Assembly: GCF_029537485.1 (NCBI RefSeq)
Contig: NZ_JARPUS010000007.1
Coordinates: 124,001-188,000, forward strand
Direction: 5' to 3'
DNA from: Pseudomonas sp. GOM6
Lineage (GTDB): Bacteria; Pseudomonadota; Gammaproteobacteria; Pseudomonadales; Pseudomonadaceae
Length of the DNA: 64,000 bases
The notes under the pieces were generated by a model. That model saw nothing but the letters and a program-made list of their open reading frames with translations. It was not told where the DNA came from and did no database searches. The translations under genes were made by a program, and so were the position numbers. Shown here piece after piece: positions 47,094-56,658 of the stretch. Each line of letters starts with the position of its first letter. Positions within the stretch are counted from its first letter, which is position 1.

Positions 47094-48189
47094 TCACAGG
47101 CCCTGTTTCAGGCTGGCTTCGAGGTACTGATCGAGGTCGCCGTCGAGCACCTTCTGGCAGTCGCTACGCTCGACGCCGGTACGCAGATCCTTGATGCGCG
47201 AGTCGTCGAGCACGTAGGAGCGGATCTGGTGGCCCCAGCCGATGTCGGACTTGGAGTCTTCCAGCGCCTGGGAGGCGGCCGTGCGCTTCATCATCTCCAA
47301 CTCGTACAACTTGGCCCGCAGCATTTTCATGGCGGTGTCCTTGTTGGCGTGCTGCGAGCGCTCGTTCTGACAGGCCACTACGGTGTTGGTCGGCACGTGG
47401 GTGATACGCACCGCCGAATCGGTGGTGTTGACGTGCTGACCACCGGCACCGGAGGAGCGGTAGGTGTCGATGCGCAGGTCGGACGGATTGATCTCGATCT
47501 CGACCTTGTCATCGATCTCGGGGGATACGAACACCGCCGAGAACGAGGTGTGGCGGCGCGCGCCGGAGTCGAACGGGCTCTTGCGCACCAGGCGGTGTAC
47601 ACCGATCTCGGTGCGCAGCCAGCCGAAGGCGTACTCGCCCTTGATGTGCACGGTGGCGCCCTTGATGCCGGCCACTTCACCTTCGGACAGCTCGATGATG
47701 GTGGCGTCGAAACCGCGCTTGTCGGCCCAGCGCAGGTACATGCGCAGCAGGATGTTGGCCCAGTCCTGCGCTTCGGTACCGCCGGAGCCGGCCTGGATAT
47801 CCAGGTAGCAGTTGTTCGGGTCCATCTCGCCGCTGAACATGCGGCGGAACTCCAGTTTTTCGAGGATTTCGCGCAGGCGCTCGACCTCGGCGACGATGTC
47901 GTTCACCGCGCCTTCGTCATTCTCTTCGGCTGCCATTTCCAGCAGGTCGCGCGAGTCGGCCAGGCTGCCGGTGAGGTCGTCGATGGTCTCGACGATCTGC
48001 GCCAGCATGGCGCGCTCGCGACCCAGGCTCTGCGCGTACTCGGGCTTGTTCCAGACGCTGGCATCTTCCAGCTCGCGGTTTACTTCGACCAGACGATCAT
48101 GCTTCTGATCGTAGTCAAAGATACCCCCGAATAGTCTGGGTGCGCTCGGACAGGTCCTTGATGCTGTTGAGGATCGGATTGATTTCCAT
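47094..48189 (-). CDS. prfB: peptide chain release factor 2, with programmed +1 frameshift
   Basis: RF2 reads UGA and UAA stop codons. The gene starts at ATG 48189 ([24 protein letters not shown]), meets an in-frame TGA at 48117-48115 after 24 codons, and continues in the +1 frame ([18 protein letters not shown]...). The joined product is 364 residues, the usual length. The GGQ motif is in [14 protein letters not shown]. The frameshift autoregulates RF2 level: slow termination at TGA when RF2 is scarce lets the ribosome slip. Confidence 0.97.
48114..48132 (-). promoter_or_regulatory. prfB programmed +1 frameshift site
   Basis: On the minus strand the sequence reads CGGGGGTATCTTTGAC. An internal Shine-Dalgarno-like GGGGG lies just before the slippery CTT TGA C, the same arrangement as in E. 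coli prfB. The ribosome shifts from CTT to TTT and reads GAC as the next codon. Confidence 0.95.
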
Positions 48190-48589
48190 GGTGGGCAGCA
48201 CTCTCGGGCAAGGTGGGCGCAGAACAGTCGCGCCCCTGCCAACGGGCATCAGCCCAGGCCAGGCGGCGAACGGTGCGCCGGAGTTTCTGAAAAGCCGACG
48301 AGTATAACTCAGCAGGCACGTACCTGGCATCCCGCTGCAGACCGATGCCCCAACGGTCATGCCCGACATGGCACGCCCCAAAGCAGCCATTCGCCCGCCT
48401 TAGGTCTGCCGGCGGCCTCGCAGTCACCGCAAGTCAGGGGGCAACCCGCTCAGCACTTCACCAGTCGCGCAAATACGGAATGCAGTTTGCAGACCGCATA
48501 CACTTTGTGTGCAATGTGCCCGCGCAGCTTGGGCTATGCTCACAGGTGCGCCTCATTCGCCTCCTGCAACGTATTCGGAGTCGCCGCAC
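48190..48589. other. divergent intergenic region between prfB and a diguanylate cyclase gene
   Basis: It holds both promoters. On the minus strand a TATACT -10-like box lies at 48306-48301. The cyclase side shows no clear sigma-70 box. No additional gene was found. Confidence 0.5.
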
Positions 48590-50242
48590 ATGCGCACCTC
48601 GACCAGCCTCCGCAGCCGCTTCGCCATCCTCATCGCCCTGTTGGTGGCGGCCCTGAGCTGGTTGCTCGGCAGCCTGATCGGCCACGACTCCAGCCAGCGC
48701 ATTCGCGACGAGATTGGCCGCGATCTGGCGGAAACCTCCTTCCAGATGATCGACCGCCTGGACCGGGACATGGCCAGCCGCGCCGACTACCTGCAGGTAC
48801 TCGGCAGCCTGCGCGCCCTGCGCGAGCCGAGCGACAGAGGCGAAATTCGCCGCCTGCTCGACCGTCTGCAACAGAAAATCCCCAGCATTTCCTGGATCGG
48901 CTTCACCGACCCGCAGGGCAAGGTGCTGGCCTCCAGTAACGGCATTCTCGAAGGGGTCAGCATCGCCCAGCGCCCGGTCTACCTCGAAGGGCGCAAGGGC
49001 CTGTTCATCGGCGATGTGCATGAGGCCGTGCTGCTGGCCAAACTGCTGCCCAACCCCAGCGGCGAGGCGATGAAGTTCGTCGATATCAGCCTGGCCACTT
49101 ATGGCCCGACCGGCGAACTGAGTGGCGTCCTGGCCTCGCACCTGTCCTGGGGCTGGGCCGATGAGGTCCGACAGTCACTGCTCGAACCCATCCAGCAACA
49201 GCGCAATGTCGAATTTCTGGTACTGGGCCAGGATCACACCATCCTGCTCGGTCCCAAAGCGATGATCGGCCAGAAACTCGACTTGCCAGCGCTGCAGGAT
49301 AACCAGGGGAACTCTCACTACTGGGCAGTGCAGCAGTGGCCGGACGGCCAGAGCTACCTCACAGGTTTCGCCAGCAGCCAGGGCCACCAGGACTATGCCG
49401 GACTGGGCTGGACGGTCGTCGCCCGCCAGCCTCAGGCCGAGGCCTACGCCCCCGCTCGTGAGCTGACCCGTAACGTGCTGCTCTGGGGCAGTGTCCTGGC
49501 ACTGCTGTTTGCCTTCCTCGGCTGGCTGCTGACCGGTTACTTCACCCGACCTCTGCGCGAGATCGCCAAGGCGGCCGACCGCCTCAGTGCCGGCGAGGTG
49601 ACAGCCATTCCCGACCTGCACAGCCCCAGCGAAATCGCCCGGCTCAGCCAGTCGATCCGCCAGCTGGTGGAGAGTCTGACCCACCAGCAGACGGCCCTGA
49701 ATATCATGGAGGATCGCGCGCACAGCGACCCGTTGACCGGCCTGCCCAACCGCGCCGCGCTAGAGAAATACCTGCCACGCATGCAGCAAGATGCCAGTAC
49801 CACGCGTACCTGCCTCGCCCTGCTCTACCTTGATCTGGACGGTTTCAAGCCGGTCAACGACCGCTTCGGCCACGCGGCCGGTGATCTGCTCCTGCAGGAA
49901 GTGGCCCAGCGCCTGCGTGGTTGCCTGCGCGACGGCGACCTGGTGGCGCGCCTGGGTGGCGACGAATTTCTCATGATCCTGCGTGTTTCGCGGGCAGACG
50001 CCCTGCCGCAGGCCCGGCAGATTGCCGAACGCACCCTGCAGGCCCTGGCCGAGCCGGTCGAACTCGGCGAACAACAAGCCAAGGTGGGCTGCAGCATTGG
50101 TGGCGCCTTCTGGCCGCTGGATCATTCCGACCTGAGCCAGGCGCTGGAACTGGCTGACCAGGCGCTGTACCGCGCCAAACATGCTGGCAAGAACCGCGCG
50201 GAGTTTCAGACCAGCGAACTGCCTGACGCCCTCGGCTCCTAA
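48590..50242 (+). CDS. dCache-HAMP-GGDEF diguanylate cyclase
   Basis: The 550-residue membrane protein has a TM helix (about 11-30), a periplasmic dCache-type sensor (about 35-290), a second TM (about 298-318), a HAMP segment (about 318-370) and a GGDEF domain. The catalytic GGDEF is intact at 456-460 and the inhibitory I-site RDGD is at 447-450, so product feedback is expected. It makes c-di-GMP in response to an unknown periplasmic ligand. I chose ATG at 48590 because it has a GGAG ribosome binding site and begins the TM signal. Its end overlaps the convergent GMC gene by 4 bp. Confidence 0.93.
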   Translation: MRTSTSLRSRFAILIALLVAALSWLLGSLIGHDSSQRIRDEIGRDLAETSFQMIDRLDRDMASRADYLQVLGSLRALREPSDRGEIRRLLDRLQQKIPSISWIGFTDPQGKVLASSNGILEGVSIAQRPVYLEGRKGLFIGDVHEAVLLAKLLPNPSGEAMKFVDISLATYGPTGELSGVLASHLSWGWADEVRQSLLEPIQQQRNVEFLVLGQDHTILLGPKAMIGQKLDLPALQDNQGNSHYWAVQQWPDGQSYLTGFASSQGHQDYAGLGWTVVARQPQAEAYAPARELTRNVLLWGSVLALLFAFLGWLLTGYFTRPLREIAKAADRLSAGEVTAIPDLHSPSEIARLSQSIRQLVESLTHQQTALNIMEDRAHSDPLTGLPNRAALEKYLPRMQQDASTTRTCLALLYLDLDGFKPVNDRFGHAAGDLLLQEVAQRLRGCLRDGDLVARLGGDEFLMILRVSRADALPQARQIAERTLQALAEPVELGEQQAKVGCSIGGAFWPLDHSDLSQALELADQALYRAKHAGKNRAEFQTSELPDALGS

Positions 50243-51894
50243 CTCGCCAGCACGCCCGGCGCAGCGACAGGTTGCACCCTCTGCGCACGCTCGGCATCCG
50301 CCAGGATCATCTGCGCGGCCTTCTCCGCAATGACCAGCACCGGCGAGCAGCTATTGCCCGAGATCAGCCGGGGCATGATCGACGCATCGGCGATGCGCAG
50401 GCCCGGCATACCGTGCACCCGCAAGCGACTGTCGACCACGGCCTGTGCCCCCTGACCCATCGCGCAAGTGCCGGCGGGGTGGAAGATGGTGGTGCCAATC
50501 TCGCCCGCCGCGCGTTGCAGGTCTTCCTCACTCTGGTAATCCGGGCCCGGCTTGTACTCCTGCGGCCGGTAAGGCGCCAGCGCCGGCGCGGCGACGATGC
50601 GCCGGGTCAGGCGAATGGCGTCGGCGGCCACCTTGAGATCACGCGGGTCACTCAGGTAATTGGGTTGGATCAGCGGCTTGTCGCGGGCATCCGCCGAGCG
50701 GATGGCCACGCTGCCACGGCTGTGCGGACGCAGATCGCAGACCGACGCGGTAAAAGCCGGGAAACGGTGCAGCGGCTCACCGAAACGCTCCAGCGATAGC
50801 GGCTGCACGTGGTACTGCAGGTTGGCCGTGGCCTGGCCGGGGGCGGACTTGGCGAAGGCACCCAGCTGACTCGGCGCCATCGACAGCGGCCCGCTGCGCC
50901 GCAGCAGATACTCCAGGCCCATGCCCAGCTTGCCCCACCAGCTGTTGGCGATGTGATTGAGGGTCGGCGCTCCGCTGATACGGTAGATCAGCCGCAATTG
51001 CAGATGATCCTGCAGATTGCCACCGACACCCGGCAGTTCATGGCGCACGCCGATGCCCAGGCGTTCGAGCAACTCGCGCGGGCCGATGCCCGAGCGTTGC
51101 AGCAGGGTCGGTGAGCCGATCGAGCCGGCGCAGAGAATCACCTCGCGGCGCGCACGCCACTCGCGGCGCACGCCCTGCCAGTCCCCCTCCACGCCGCTGG
51201 CGCGGCCGTTTTCAAGCAGCAGGCGCTGCACTTCGACGCCACTCAGCACGGTGAGATTGGCCCGCCCCTGTACCGGCCGCAGAAAGGCCTTGGACGCGTT
51301 CCAGCGCACACCGCGCTGCTGGTTGACCTGGAAGTAGCCACAACCCGCATTGTCGCCACCATTGAAGTCATCCACGCTGGCAATACCGCTCTGCGCCGCG
51401 GCCTCGCGAAAAGCATCGAGAATCGACCACGACAAACGCTGGCGTTCGACCCGCCACTCTCCGCCTGCACCATGCAGGACACTACCACCGGCGTAGTGGT
51501 TCTCCATCTGCTTGAACAGTGGCAGCAGGTCGTGCCAGCCCCACCCCGGGTTGCCGGCCGCCGCCCAGCCATCGTAGTCGCCGGCCTGGCCCCGCATGTA
51601 AATCATGCCGTTGATCGACGAACTGCCGCCCAGCACCCGCCCCCGCGGATATTTCAGGCTGCGCCCGTGCAGGCCAGGCACCGCCTCGGTGTCGAAACAC
51701 CAGTCGGTACGCGGGTTGCCGATGCAGTACAGGTAGCCCACCGGAATATGAATCCAGGGGTAGTTGTCCGGGCCGCCGGCTTCCAGCAGCAGCACGCGGT
51801 TGGCAGGGTCGGCGGACAGCCGGTTGGCCAACAGGCAGCCGGCCGGCCCGGCGCCGACGATCAGGTAGTCATAACTCTCCGCGGTCTCTGGCAT
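50239..51894 (-). CDS. GMC-family FAD oxidoreductase (choline/alcohol dehydrogenase-like)
   Basis: The 551-residue enzyme has the FAD-binding DYLIVGAGPAGCLLANRL at 9-26, GMC signature 1 (GRVLGGSSSINGMIYMRG), signature 2 (GSIGSPTLLQRSGIGP), and the C-terminal catalytic region TIFHPAGTCAMG and SGNSCSPVLVIAEKAA. It oxidises an alcohol to an aldehyde with electrons passed to quinone or another acceptor. The cytosolic form lacks a signal. The substrate cannot be predicted; choline dehydrogenase (BetA) is a relative, but the bet operon is not here. Confidence 0.9.
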   Translation of the reverse strand: MPETAESYDYLIVGAGPAGCLLANRLSADPANRVLLLEAGGPDNYPWIHIPVGYLYCIGNPRTDWCFDTEAVPGLHGRSLKYPRGRVLGGSSSINGMIYMRGQAGDYDGWAAAGNPGWGWHDLLPLFKQMENHYAGGSVLHGAGGEWRVERQRLSWSILDAFREAAAQSGIASVDDFNGGDNAGCGYFQVNQQRGVRWNASKAFLRPVQGRANLTVLSGVEVQRLLLENGRASGVEGDWQGVRREWRARREVILCAGSIGSPTLLQRSGIGPRELLERLGIGVRHELPGVGGNLQDHLQLRLIYRISGAPTLNHIANSWWGKLGMGLEYLLRRSGPLSMAPSQLGAFAKSAPGQATANLQYHVQPLSLERFGEPLHRFPAFTASVCDLRPHSRGSVAIRSADARDKPLIQPNYLSDPRDLKVAADAIRLTRRIVAAPALAPYRPQEYKPGPDYQSEEDLQRAAGEIGTTIFHPAGTCAMGQGAQAVVDSRLRVHGMPGLRIADASIMPRLISGNSCSPVLVIAEKAAQMILADAERAQRVQPVAAPGVLAS

Positions 51895-51974
51895 GCAGTC
51901 CTCGCAGGGCGGTTCTTGTGGTTATGCTCAGCGAGCCTACCCGCAGTCGCAGCCCTGCGAAACCCTACCTTGGG

Positions 51975-52700
51975 TTAGGCCAGTTCGCGGCGTACCTGTG
52001 CCTCCAGCTCGGCCTTGAGGCCAGGCTCCAGCTTGAGCTGACGAGCCAGTTCCTCCAGGTAGGCGCGCTCCATGAAGTGCTCTTCATCGACCATCAGCAC
52101 GCTGGCGATATACATCTCGGCGGCCATTTCCGGCGTGCTGGCGGCACGCGCCACATCGGCCGGGTCGAGCGGCTTGTTCAGCTCGGCATCAAGCCAGCGC
52201 AGCAGCTCGGGATCGTTGGCCAGTGCGCCGATCTGCTCCTCGATCAGCTGACGTTCCTTGGCATCCACATGGCCATCGGCCTTGGCCGCCGCCACCATCG
52301 CCTTGAGAATGGCCTGGCTGTGCAGCTCGGCCTGCGGTGCCGGCAGGCGGTCGACCGTCTGCGGCTCGATCTTCGCTTGCGCGACGCCCTGCTGCGCTTG
52401 CCAGTTGCCATAGGCCTTGTAGGCAATCACCCCGAGCGCGGCCAGGCCGCCGTAGGTCAGCGCTTTGCCGCCCAGCTTGCGCGCACTCTTGTTGCCCAGC
52501 AGCAAGCCCAGCGCGCCCGCCGCCAAGGCGCCACCACCAGCCCCCTTGAGCAGGCTGGAAAGATCGCCACCGCCCTTGCCGCCAGTGACGCCCCCCAGTA
52601 GCCCGCCCAGGCCAGGGGAAGATGCCGAGCCGCCTTGCTTCTGTTGCAGCAGGTCCTGGCCGGATTTGAGCAGTTGATCGAGCAGTCCACGCGTATTCAT
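51975..52700 (-). CDS. DUF533 / TerB-like membrane-associated protein
   Basis: The 241-residue protein has an N-terminal Gln/Gly-rich segment (LLDQLLKSGQDLLQQKQGG ... GGVTGGKGGGDL), one hydrophobic segment with small residues (about 60-100) and a C-terminal helical TerB/DUF533 domain (AILKAMVAAAKADGHVDAKERQLIEEQIGALANDPEL). DDxD-like acidic helices of this fold can bind metal. I chose ATG at 52700 because of its GAGGAA ribosome binding site. The function is unknown; relatives are called tellurite-resistance-like. Confidence 0.87.
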   Translation of the reverse strand: MNTRGLLDQLLKSGQDLLQQKQGGSASSPGLGGLLGGVTGGKGGGDLSSLLKGAGGGALAAGALGLLLGNKSARKLGGKALTYGGLAALGVIAYKAYGNWQAQQGVAQAKIEPQTVDRLPAPQAELHSQAILKAMVAAAKADGHVDAKERQLIEEQIGALANDPELLRWLDAELNKPLDPADVARAASTPEMAAEMYIASVLMVDEEHFMERAYLEELARQLKLEPGLKAELEAQVRRELA

Positions 52701-52807
52701 TGCACATTCCTCTGGTGAATAGGTCACTCCATGCTGTGACCGATTCTAGCCAGCGAGGTTGACGCCGGGCCCGCGCGCTGTGCTTCTGAATATTGCAGCC
52801 CGTCGCT

Positions 52808-53110
52808 TCAGCGGCTCTGAACCAGGCTGAGCACCTCGGCGCCGCGCTGCGGCCGCTGCGCCAGGTAGCGGGTGCAGCTGACCCGCAGGAAGGAAGCGAA
52901 GTTGACCACCTCGCCGCGGTACTCCATGACCTCGTCGTACAGCTTGGTAATCAGCTGGTTGGTGGTCATGCCATCGACCTCAGCGATCTCACGCAGGATG
53001 TCCCAGAACTGGTTCTCCAGGCGCAGGGTGGTGACCACCCCGCGAATGCGCAGGGAGCGCGAGCGCGACTCGTAGAGGATCGGATCGGCCTTTACATACA
53101 GCTCGCACAT
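52808..53110 (-). CDS. ribbon-helix-helix domain protein (RHH_4)
   Basis: The 100-residue protein has a predicted beta strand (IRGVVTTLRLENQFWDILREIAEVDGMTTNQLITKLYDEV) followed by two helices, the pattern of the RHH_4 family. The MSHR-like extra N-terminal MCELYVKADPILYESRSRSLRIRG precedes it. It may bind DNA as a dimer. It is 15 bp downstream of the DJ-1/PfpI gene, probably in an operon. The target is unknown. Confidence 0.82.
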   Translation of the reverse strand: MCELYVKADPILYESRSRSLRIRGVVTTLRLENQFWDILREIAEVDGMTTNQLITKLYDEVMEYRGEVVNFASFLRVSCTRYLAQRPQRGAEVLSLVQSR

Positions 53111-53125
53111 ACCCTGCTCTCCTAC

Positions 53126-53692
53126 TCAGCCCAGCATTTTCAGGAACGCCGCCAGCCAGGCTGGATGCGCTGGCCAGGCCGGAGCGGTGACCAGGTTACC
53201 GTCGACGTGCACGCCGTCCATCGGCACTTCCACGAACTCGCCACCGGCCAGGCGCACTTCCGGCGCACAGGCCGGGTAGGCGCTGCAGGAGCGGCCCTTG
53301 AGCACATCTGCAGCGGCCAGCAGCTGGGCGCCGTGGCAGACGGCGGCAATCGGTTTGTTCGCCTTGGCAAAAGCCTGCACCAAGGCGATCACCTCGGCAT
53401 TCAGCCGCAGGTATTCGGGCGCACGGCCACCGGGGATCACCAGCGCGTCGTAATCTTCGGCACGCACCTTGGTGAAGTCGAAATTGAGCGCGAAGTTGTG
53501 CCCCGGCTTCTCGCTGTAGGTCTGGTCGCCTTCGAAATCGTGGATGGCGGTGCGCACCGTCTGTCCGGCGGTCTTGCCGGGGCACACCGCGTGCACGCTG
53601 TGGCCGACCATCTGCAGGGCCTGGAACGGCACCATGGTTTCGTAATCTTCGGCGTAATCGCCGACCAGCATCAGAATCTTCTTGGCCGTCAT
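53126..53692 (-). CDS. DJ-1/PfpI family glutamine-amidotransferase-like protein
   Basis: The 188-residue protein has the flavodoxin-like DJ-1/PfpI fold. The nucleophile elbow is [10 protein letters not shown], with the conserved glutamate in GDYAEDYE. Members act as glyoxalase III, deglycase, protease or chaperone, so the activity is uncertain. It is upstream of the RHH gene on the same strand. Confidence 0.9.
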   Translation of the reverse strand: MTAKKILMLVGDYAEDYETMVPFQALQMVGHSVHAVCPGKTAGQTVRTAIHDFEGDQTYSEKPGHNFALNFDFTKVRAEDYDALVIPGGRAPEYLRLNAEVIALVQAFAKANKPIAAVCHGAQLLAAADVLKGRSCSAYPACAPEVRLAGGEFVEVPMDGVHVDGNLVTAPAWPAHPAWLAAFLKMLG

Positions 53693-53777
53693 GGCTATGA
53701 CCTCTTCTGGGTGAATGTGGCGCCAGTCTGCGCCGCCTCACCTGTCTCAGGGTAACAGCTGGCTACTACGTGCATAA

Positions 53778-53804
53778 AAAAGCCCCGCACTGGGCGGGGC
53801 TTTT
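53778..53804. terminator. terminator after thrC
   Basis: AAAAGCCCCGC pairs with GCGGGGCTTTT. T-runs lie on both strands. It lies downstream of thrC and upstream of the PfpI gene promoter. Confidence 0.88.
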
Positions 53805-53820
53805 CATCGCGACATCCGGC

Positions 53821-55230
53821 TTACAGCGGCTTGCCACGATTGCCGTGGCTGGCGACGAACTGCTGCACGGTCTGCAGGTCGTTGGCCAGCACGGTGCAGC
53901 GCTCCTCGCGCTGGAACAGGTCGACCAAGTGCGGCGGCAGCGCCGGCACCGCGTCGATGCCAGCCTTCTCCACCGCCTCCGGGAACTTGACCGGATGGGC
54001 GGTGCCCAGGGTCACCATGGGGATGGCCAGGCTGCGGCGGCACTCGCGCGCCGCACGCACGCCGATGGCGGTGTGCGGGTCGAGCAGCTCACCACACTCG
54101 GCGTACACCTGGGCGATGGTCTCGCAGGTCTGCTCATCGTTTACCGCCAGCGAGTCGAACAGCTTGCGCGCCTCGGTCCAGCGATCTTCCTCGACGCTAA
54201 AGCCGCCGCCCTGCTTGAAGGTGTCCATCAGCCCGGCGATGGCAGCGCCATTGCGGCCGTGCAGGTCGAACAACAGGCGCTCGAAGTTGGACGACACCAT
54301 GATGTCCATGGACGGCGACAGGGTCGGGTGCAGCTCGTCCTTCACATACTGATTGCCGCTCATGAAGCGGTGCAGGATGTCGTTGCGGTTGGTGGCGACG
54401 ATCAGCTGGCTAATCGGCAGGCCCATGTTGCGCGCCAGATAGCCGGCGAAGATGTCGCCGAAGTTGCCAGTCGGTACCGAGAAGGCCACGGAACGTGCCG
54501 GGCCGCCCAGCTGCAGGGCCGCGTGGAAGTAGTAGACGATCTGGGCCATGATCCGCGCCCAGTTGATCGAGTTGACCGCGACCAGCCGGGTGCCCTTGAG
54601 GAAACCCTGGTCGGCGAAGCTAGCCTTGACCATCTCCTGGCAGTCGTCGAAGTTGCCTTCGATGGCGATGTTGTGGATGTTTTCACCGAGGATGGTGGTC
54701 ATCTGCCGGCGTTGCACCTCGGACACGCGGTTGTGCGGGTGCATGATGAAGATGTCGACGTGCTCGCAGGCCTTGCAGCCTTCGATGGCGGCCGAACCGG
54801 TGTCGCCGGAGGTGGCGCCCATGATCACCACACGCTCGCCGCGCTTGGACAGCACATGGTCGAGCAGGCGACCGAGCAGCTGCAGGGCGAAGTCCTTGAA
54901 CGCCAGGGTCGGGCCGTGGAACAGCTCCATGACCCACTCGTTGCCGTTGAGCTGGCGCAGCGGTGCCACGGCGTTGTGGGCGAACACGCCGTAGGTCTCT
55001 TCGAGAATCTTCTTGAAATCGGCATCGGCGATGCTGCCGGCGACGAACGGGCGCATCACCCGGAAGGCCAGCTCGTGGTACGGCAGGCCGGCCCAGGAAG
55101 CGATTTCTTCCTGGGTGAAGCGCGGCAGGTTTTCCGGAACGTAGAGGCCGCCGTCGCTGGCCAGGCCGGCGAGCAGGACGTCTTCGAAATTGAGGGCCGG
55201 AGCCTGGCCGCGGGTGCTGATATAACGCAT
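53821..55230 (-). CDS. thrC: threonine synthase
   Basis: The 469-residue PLP enzyme converts O-phosphohomoserine to threonine. The PLP Lys is in TLAFKDFALQLLG, with the phosphate-binding motif SGDTGSAA; the N-terminal YISTRGQAPALNFEDVLLAGLASDGGLYVPE is typical. It starts 12 bp after the hom stop on the same strand, forming the hom-thrC operon. Confidence 0.97.
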   Translation of the reverse strand: MRYISTRGQAPALNFEDVLLAGLASDGGLYVPENLPRFTQEEIASWAGLPYHELAFRVMRPFVAGSIADADFKKILEETYGVFAHNAVAPLRQLNGNEWVMELFHGPTLAFKDFALQLLGRLLDHVLSKRGERVVIMGATSGDTGSAAIEGCKACEHVDIFIMHPHNRVSEVQRRQMTTILGENIHNIAIEGNFDDCQEMVKASFADQGFLKGTRLVAVNSINWARIMAQIVYYFHAALQLGGPARSVAFSVPTGNFGDIFAGYLARNMGLPISQLIVATNRNDILHRFMSGNQYVKDELHPTLSPSMDIMVSSNFERLLFDLHGRNGAAIAGLMDTFKQGGGFSVEEDRWTEARKLFDSLAVNDEQTCETIAQVYAECGELLDPHTAIGVRAARECRRSLAIPMVTLGTAHPVKFPEAVEKAGIDAVPALPPHLVDLFQREERCTVLANDLQTVQQFVASHGNRGKPL

Positions 55231-55242
55231 GACTTTCCTACC

Positions 55243-56547
55243 TCAGACCAGTTGCTCGACGCGGATACGCACGACTTTGCCGACCACATCGGCCAGCCCT
55301 TCGAGGGCGGCGATGGCGTCGTCGATGCGCGACTCGATGACCCGGTGGGTGACCAGGATCATCGGTACCAGACCGTCGTGCTCTTCGGCCTCTTTCTGCA
55401 TGATCGATTCGATGTTGATACCGCGCTCGGAGAGGATACTCGCCACCTGGGCCAGCACGCCCGGATGATCCTTGGCCTGGATGCGCAGGTAGTAGGCACT
55501 CTCGCCCTGGCTGATTGGCAGGATCGGGTGATCGCTCAGCGAGTCCGGCTGGAAGGCCAGGTGCGGCACACGGTTGGTCGGGTCGCTGGTCAGCGCGCGC
55601 ACCACGTCGACCAGGTCGGCAACCACGGCGGACGCGGTGGCGTCCATGCCGGCACCGGCACCGTAATAAAGAGTGGAGCCGGACGCATCACCGTTGACCA
55701 TCACCGCGTTCATCACGCCGTTGACGTTGGCGATCAGACGGTCGGCCGGGATCAGGGTCGGGTGCACGCGCAGCTCGATGCCAGCCTCGGTGCGGCGGGC
55801 CACGCCGAGGTGCTTGATACGGTAGCCCAGCGCTTCGGCGTAATTCACGTCGGCGGTGGTCAGCTGGGTGATGCCTTCGGTGTAGGCCTTGTCGAACTGC
55901 AGCGGGATGCCGAAGGCGATGGAAGCGAGGATGGTCAGCTTGTGCGCGGCGTCGATACCCTCGACGTCGAAGGTCGGATCCGCCTCGGCGTAGCCCAGCG
56001 CCTGGGCTTCGGCCAGTACATCGGCGAAGTCGCGGCCCTTCTCGCGCATTTCGGTGAGGATGAAGTTGCCGGTGCCGTTGATGATGCCGGCCAGCCAGTT
56101 GATGCGGTTGCCGGCCAGGCCCTCGCGGATCGCCTTGATCACCGGGATGCCGCCGGCCACCGCGGCCTCGAAGGCCACCATGACGCCCTTCTCGCGTGCC
56201 TTGGCGAATATCTCGTTACCGTGCACGGCGATCAGCGCCTTGTTCGCGGTGACCACGTGCTTGCCGTTGTCGATGGCCTTGAGCACCAACTCATGGGCCA
56301 GGGTGTAACCGCCGATCAGCTCGACCACCACGTCGATCTCGGGGTTGTTGACCACCTCGAACACGTCGTTGGTCAGTGCGATGCCGGTCGTGTCGTACTG
56401 GGGCTTGGGCGAACGAATGGCAATCTGGGCGACCTCAATACCGCGGCCGGCGCGACGAGTAATCTCCTCGGCGTTGCGTTTGAGTACATTCAAGGTACCG
56501 CCACCGACGGTGCCCAGCCCACAGATCCCCACTTTCACCGGTTTCAC
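55243..56547 (-). CDS. hom: homoserine dehydrogenase
   Basis: The 434-residue enzyme reduces aspartate semialdehyde to homoserine. The NAD(P) motif GICGLGTVGGGT is at the start, with a homoserine-dehydrogenase core (about 130-320). A C-terminal ACT domain (about 350-430: VLAQVASILSERGINIESIMQKEAEE) suggests feedback by threonine. The start codon is GTG behind GGGGAAAA; the length and MKPVKVG opening match the Pseudomonas protein. Confidence 0.97.
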   Translation of the reverse strand: MKPVKVGICGLGTVGGGTLNVLKRNAEEITRRAGRGIEVAQIAIRSPKPQYDTTGIALTNDVFEVVNNPEIDVVVELIGGYTLAHELVLKAIDNGKHVVTANKALIAVHGNEIFAKAREKGVMVAFEAAVAGGIPVIKAIREGLAGNRINWLAGIINGTGNFILTEMREKGRDFADVLAEAQALGYAEADPTFDVEGIDAAHKLTILASIAFGIPLQFDKAYTEGITQLTTADVNYAEALGYRIKHLGVARRTEAGIELRVHPTLIPADRLIANVNGVMNAVMVNGDASGSTLYYGAGAGMDATASAVVADLVDVVRALTSDPTNRVPHLAFQPDSLSDHPILPISQGESAYYLRIQAKDHPGVLAQVASILSERGINIESIMQKEAEEHDGLVPMILVTHRVIESRIDDAIAALEGLADVVGKVVRIRVEQLV

Positions 56548-56572
56548 GTTGTTTTCCCCATCTGCCTACACG

Positions 56573-56597
56573 AAACGGCCGGGGCGAACCCCGGCCG
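56573..56597 (-). terminator. terminator-like hairpin between dsbC and hom
   Basis: CGGCCGGGG-TTCG-CCCCGGCCG forms a 9-bp UUCG-capped stem on the minus strand, followed by TTTCG. It lies 26 bp upstream of the hom start, after the dsbC stop. Confidence 0.7.
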
Positions 56598-56658
56598 CAC
56601 AAAAGAGCCGCACTTTACGAAGCGCCAGTACCCCAGGTCAATCGGCGCGAAGGCCGAA

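Noticed and set aside
47094..48114. prfB as a frameshifted pseudogene
   Set aside because: The break is exactly the canonical programmed frameshift signal and the joined protein is full length.
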